A DNA stretch of 6,966 bases from CAYVAP01 sp964343195 (lineage in GTDB: Bacteria > Bacteroidota > Bacteroidia > J057), in assembly GCA_964343195.1 (NCBI GenBank), contig CAYFIR010000204.1:1-6966 (forward strand). Direction: 5' to 3'. Of the stretch, positions 5,542-6,966 are shown in pieces; within the stretch, counting starts at the first letter, position 1, and the number at the start of each line of letters is the position of its first letter. The notes beneath the pieces were generated by a model that was not told where the DNA came from, made no database searches, and was given only the letters and a program-made list of their open reading frames with translations. Position numbers and translations under genes: made by a program.

Positions 5542-5626
5542 GCCACTAACAACGTACAGCCGCCAATGCAGGCCCAAGCGCCGTAGCTATAAAGGCCTGC
5601 ACGGCGGCTGTACTGACGTTAGTGGC
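5542..5626 (+). other. attC-like recombination site 2 (integron cassette end), candidate
   Basis: An 85-base imperfect palindrome directly follows the toxin gene. Outer arms are GCCACTAAC (5542-5550) and GTTAGTGGC (5618-5626), which pair fully. An unpaired spacer follows (AAC against TGAC), then inner arms GTACAGCCGCC and GGCGGCTGTAC, a bulge (AA against one C), further arms TGCAGGCC and GGCCTGCA, and a 19-base centre. Outer boxes, unpaired spacer, inner arms and extrahelical bases is the attC plan. The core GTTAGTG departs from GTTRRRY in its last two bases. A-runs, not T-runs, follow on the plus strand, arguing against a simple terminator for the toxin operon, although it may terminate minus-strand transcripts. 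Confidence 0.5.
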
Positions 5627-5682
5627 AAAAAAATACCCAAGCCAACTTACCCAGAAATCGGCCATCATCGGATGAAGCCCAA

Positions 5683-5733
5683 GTACGCAGCAGCTATATC
5701 GCCATCGCCAAGGTATAGACCGATCAGGGATAA
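5683..5733 (+). repeat. Diverged ~50-bp direct repeat, copy 2 (upstream of the lipoprotein gene)
   Basis: This copy matches 4860-4915 in GCAGCAGCTAT, CATCG, CAAGGT and AGACCGATC but lacks six bases. It lies 18 bases before the lipoprotein start, so it could contribute leader sequence. In the frame shared with copy 1 it contains a stop codon, so it is not coding now. Confidence 0.6.
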
Positions 5734-5751
5734 TCACCAAACAGACAGATA

Positions 5752-6852
5752 ATGAGACTGGACACCCCGCTAATTTTTTGCATCCTGGTTATATTGACTT
5801 CATGCAACGGGCAACATTCCACTAAAAATGCAGCCCAAAGATCTTCCAGGGACGTTTTAGGTGAGGCCGTTTCAGAACTCAGCAATAGTATCTGGATTGT
5901 TTTTCAAGCGAAAAACGGTGACTACTGGTATGGCAGTGACATAGATGGAGCATTTTGCTTTGATGGAAAGGCGATTACCCACTTTTCAACAAAGGACGGA
6001 TTAAGCAGCGATCGCATCAGAGGCTTTCAAGAGGATACACATGGAAATATTTACATTTCAACTTTGGAAGGTGTAAGCAAATTTGATGGGCGTACTTTTA
6101 CGACCTTGACTGCCATTCCAGGCAAATCTTCAAGTGATCACTGGGAACTTCACCCAGATGATCTATGGTTTTCCACTCTTGGAAAAAACGGGGAAAATGG
6201 CCCCTATCGGTATGACGGGAAAAACCTATATCAGCTTGAGTTTCCCAAACACTTTATGGCTGATGAGTATTTCGCAAGGTTTCCCAATAACTCCTGGAGT
6301 CCATATGATGTTTATTACATTTATAAGGACAGTAAAGGAACCATGTGGTTTGGCACATCAAACTTTGGCATTTGCCGTTATGATGGAAATTCGCATAGCT
6401 GGCTATTTGAAGACCACTTGACCAATACTCCTGAAGGGGGTTCGTTTGGAATTCGCTCCATTCTTGAAGATGCACAGGGCAAATACTGGTTCTGCAATAC
6501 CCGTTACCGCTTCAACATTTCTGCTGACAGCATACATGAAAATGGAAATGTTTTTGTCAAATACGGTAGAGAAACGGGCATTGAGGATATTGAATCCGAA
6601 GATGGAGAAGATCACATTTATTTCATGTCTGCGATAAATGATGAGGAAGGCAATATTTGGATGGCAACCTACAACCAGGGAGTATGGAAGTATGATGGGA
6701 ATCAGTCAACTCATTACCCGGTAACAGAAAATGGGAAAGACATCACCCTGTTCTCCATTTACAAGGATAAACAGGACCAGATTTGGCTTGGCACGCATGA
6801 AACGGGAGTTTATAAATTCAATGGTGAAACATTTGAAAGATTTACGCTGTGA
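5752..6852 (+). CDS. Lipoprotein with two-component-regulator-type propeller repeats
   Basis: This 366-residue protein has a lipoprotein signal peptide with lipobox LTSC (15-18), so Cys18 should be lipidated and the protein anchored to a membrane, outside the cytoplasm. The rest consists of repeats of the reg_prop type found in the sensor part of Bacteroidota hybrid histidine kinases. The pattern, roughly G..W.GT...G...YDG, recurs near residues 56-72, 98-113, 137-156, 197-212, 243-255 (degenerate), 299-316 and 343-358. About seven copies suggest one complete seven-bladed beta-propeller. No kinase, receiver or DNA-binding domain follows, so this is a stand-alone propeller that may bind a ligand or partner protein. 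The ATG at 5752 follows an A-rich leader. The gene is closed by a strong hairpin at 6874-6911. Its ligand and partner are unknown. Confidence 0.86.
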   Translation: MRLDTPLIFCILVILTSCNGQHSTKNAAQRSSRDVLGEAVSELSNSIWIVFQAKNGDYWYGSDIDGAFCFDGKAITHFSTKDGLSSDRIRGFQEDTHGNIYISTLEGVSKFDGRTFTTLTAIPGKSSSDHWELHPDDLWFSTLGKNGENGPYRYDGKNLYQLEFPKHFMADEYFARFPNNSWSPYDVYYIYKDSKGTMWFGTSNFGICRYDGNSHSWLFEDHLTNTPEGGSFGIRSILEDAQGKYWFCNTRYRFNISADSIHENGNVFVKYGRETGIEDIESEDGEDHIYFMSAINDEEGNIWMATYNQGVWKYDGNQSTHYPVTENGKDITLFSIYKDKQDQIWLGTHETGVYKFNGETFERFTL

Positions 6853-6873
6853 TAGCCAACCGCTAATATCCAG

Positions 6874-6911
6874 GCATAAAAGGCTTCCGATGAATCGGAA
6901 GCCTTTTATGC
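6874..6911 (+). terminator. Rho-independent-type terminator after the lipoprotein gene
   Basis: A perfect 18-base stem (6874-6891 and 6894-6911) with a two-base loop GA begins 22 bases after the stop. The right arm contains CCTTTTATGC and the left arm the complementary A tract, so it could stop transcription from either side. It lacks GTT/AAC outer boxes, unlike the two attC-like sites. Confidence 0.8.
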
Positions 6912-6966
6912 TTAAACCTACTTTCCCGGCCTAAGAAGTGTCAAGATATATTTTTTGAAAGGTTGG

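Noticed and set aside
6874..6911. Third attC-like site after the lipoprotein gene
   Set aside because: It is a perfect stem with a two-base loop and no GTT/AAC outer boxes or unpaired spacer, so a terminator explains it.

Overview
The window looks like accessory chromosome of a member of the Bacteroidota. The evidence is a lipoprotein of two-component-propeller repeats, a remnant of the XerD-like recombinase type common in that phylum, starts preceded by A-rich leaders instead of strong Shine-Dalgarno sequences, and long intergenic stretches packed with short interspersed repeats. Base composition changes from block to block: the first gene and the 4.3-5.2 kb block are GC-rich, while the TerB-domain gene and the last gene are clearly richer in A and T. 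I see no rRNA, tRNA or CRISPR array.

Layout. 104-1426: a secreted SGNH esterase of the rhamnogalacturonan acetylesterase type. 1427-2374: about 950 bases without a convincing intact gene, holding a duplicated ~97-bp repeat, several palindromes and a small frameshifted reading frame on the minus strand. 2375-2976: the C-terminal catalytic part of a tyrosine recombinase, broken by a ~26-bp repeat. 2844-3283: a small unknown gene that appears frameshifted near 3083. 3357-4223: a membrane-anchored TerB-like protein. 4235-4303: an attC-like palindrome. 4304-4857: the remnant of an IS91-family element on the minus strand, carrying the same short repeat as the recombinase but in frame. 4977-5533: a MazE/MazF-like toxin-antitoxin pair. 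5542-5626: a second attC-like palindrome. 5752-6852: a propeller lipoprotein, closed by a strong hairpin terminator at 6874-6911.

The most interesting reading is that 3357-5626 is a small, decayed integron-type cassette array. Two plus-strand gene units (the TerB-domain gene, and the toxin-antitoxin pair) each end 8-11 bases before a large imperfect palindrome with attC architecture: outer GTT/AAC boxes, an unpaired spacer, inner arms and a variable centre. A toxin-antitoxin cassette would fit the usual content of chromosomal integron arrays. No IntI is visible, the recombinase remnant lacks its N-terminal half, and only two sites are present, so this stays an inference.

A second theme is miniature repeats moving through coding DNA. 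A short TTCGAC..GCTCAG.ACAGGT element interrupts both the recombinase (out of frame) and the IS91 transposase (in frame, adding eight codons), with the same right edge in both. A separate diverged ~50-bp repeat, differing by a six-base gap, lies upstream of the antitoxin gene and again upstream of the lipoprotein gene. The genes do not form one pathway; the window reads as a patchwork of cargo modules and mobile-element debris.
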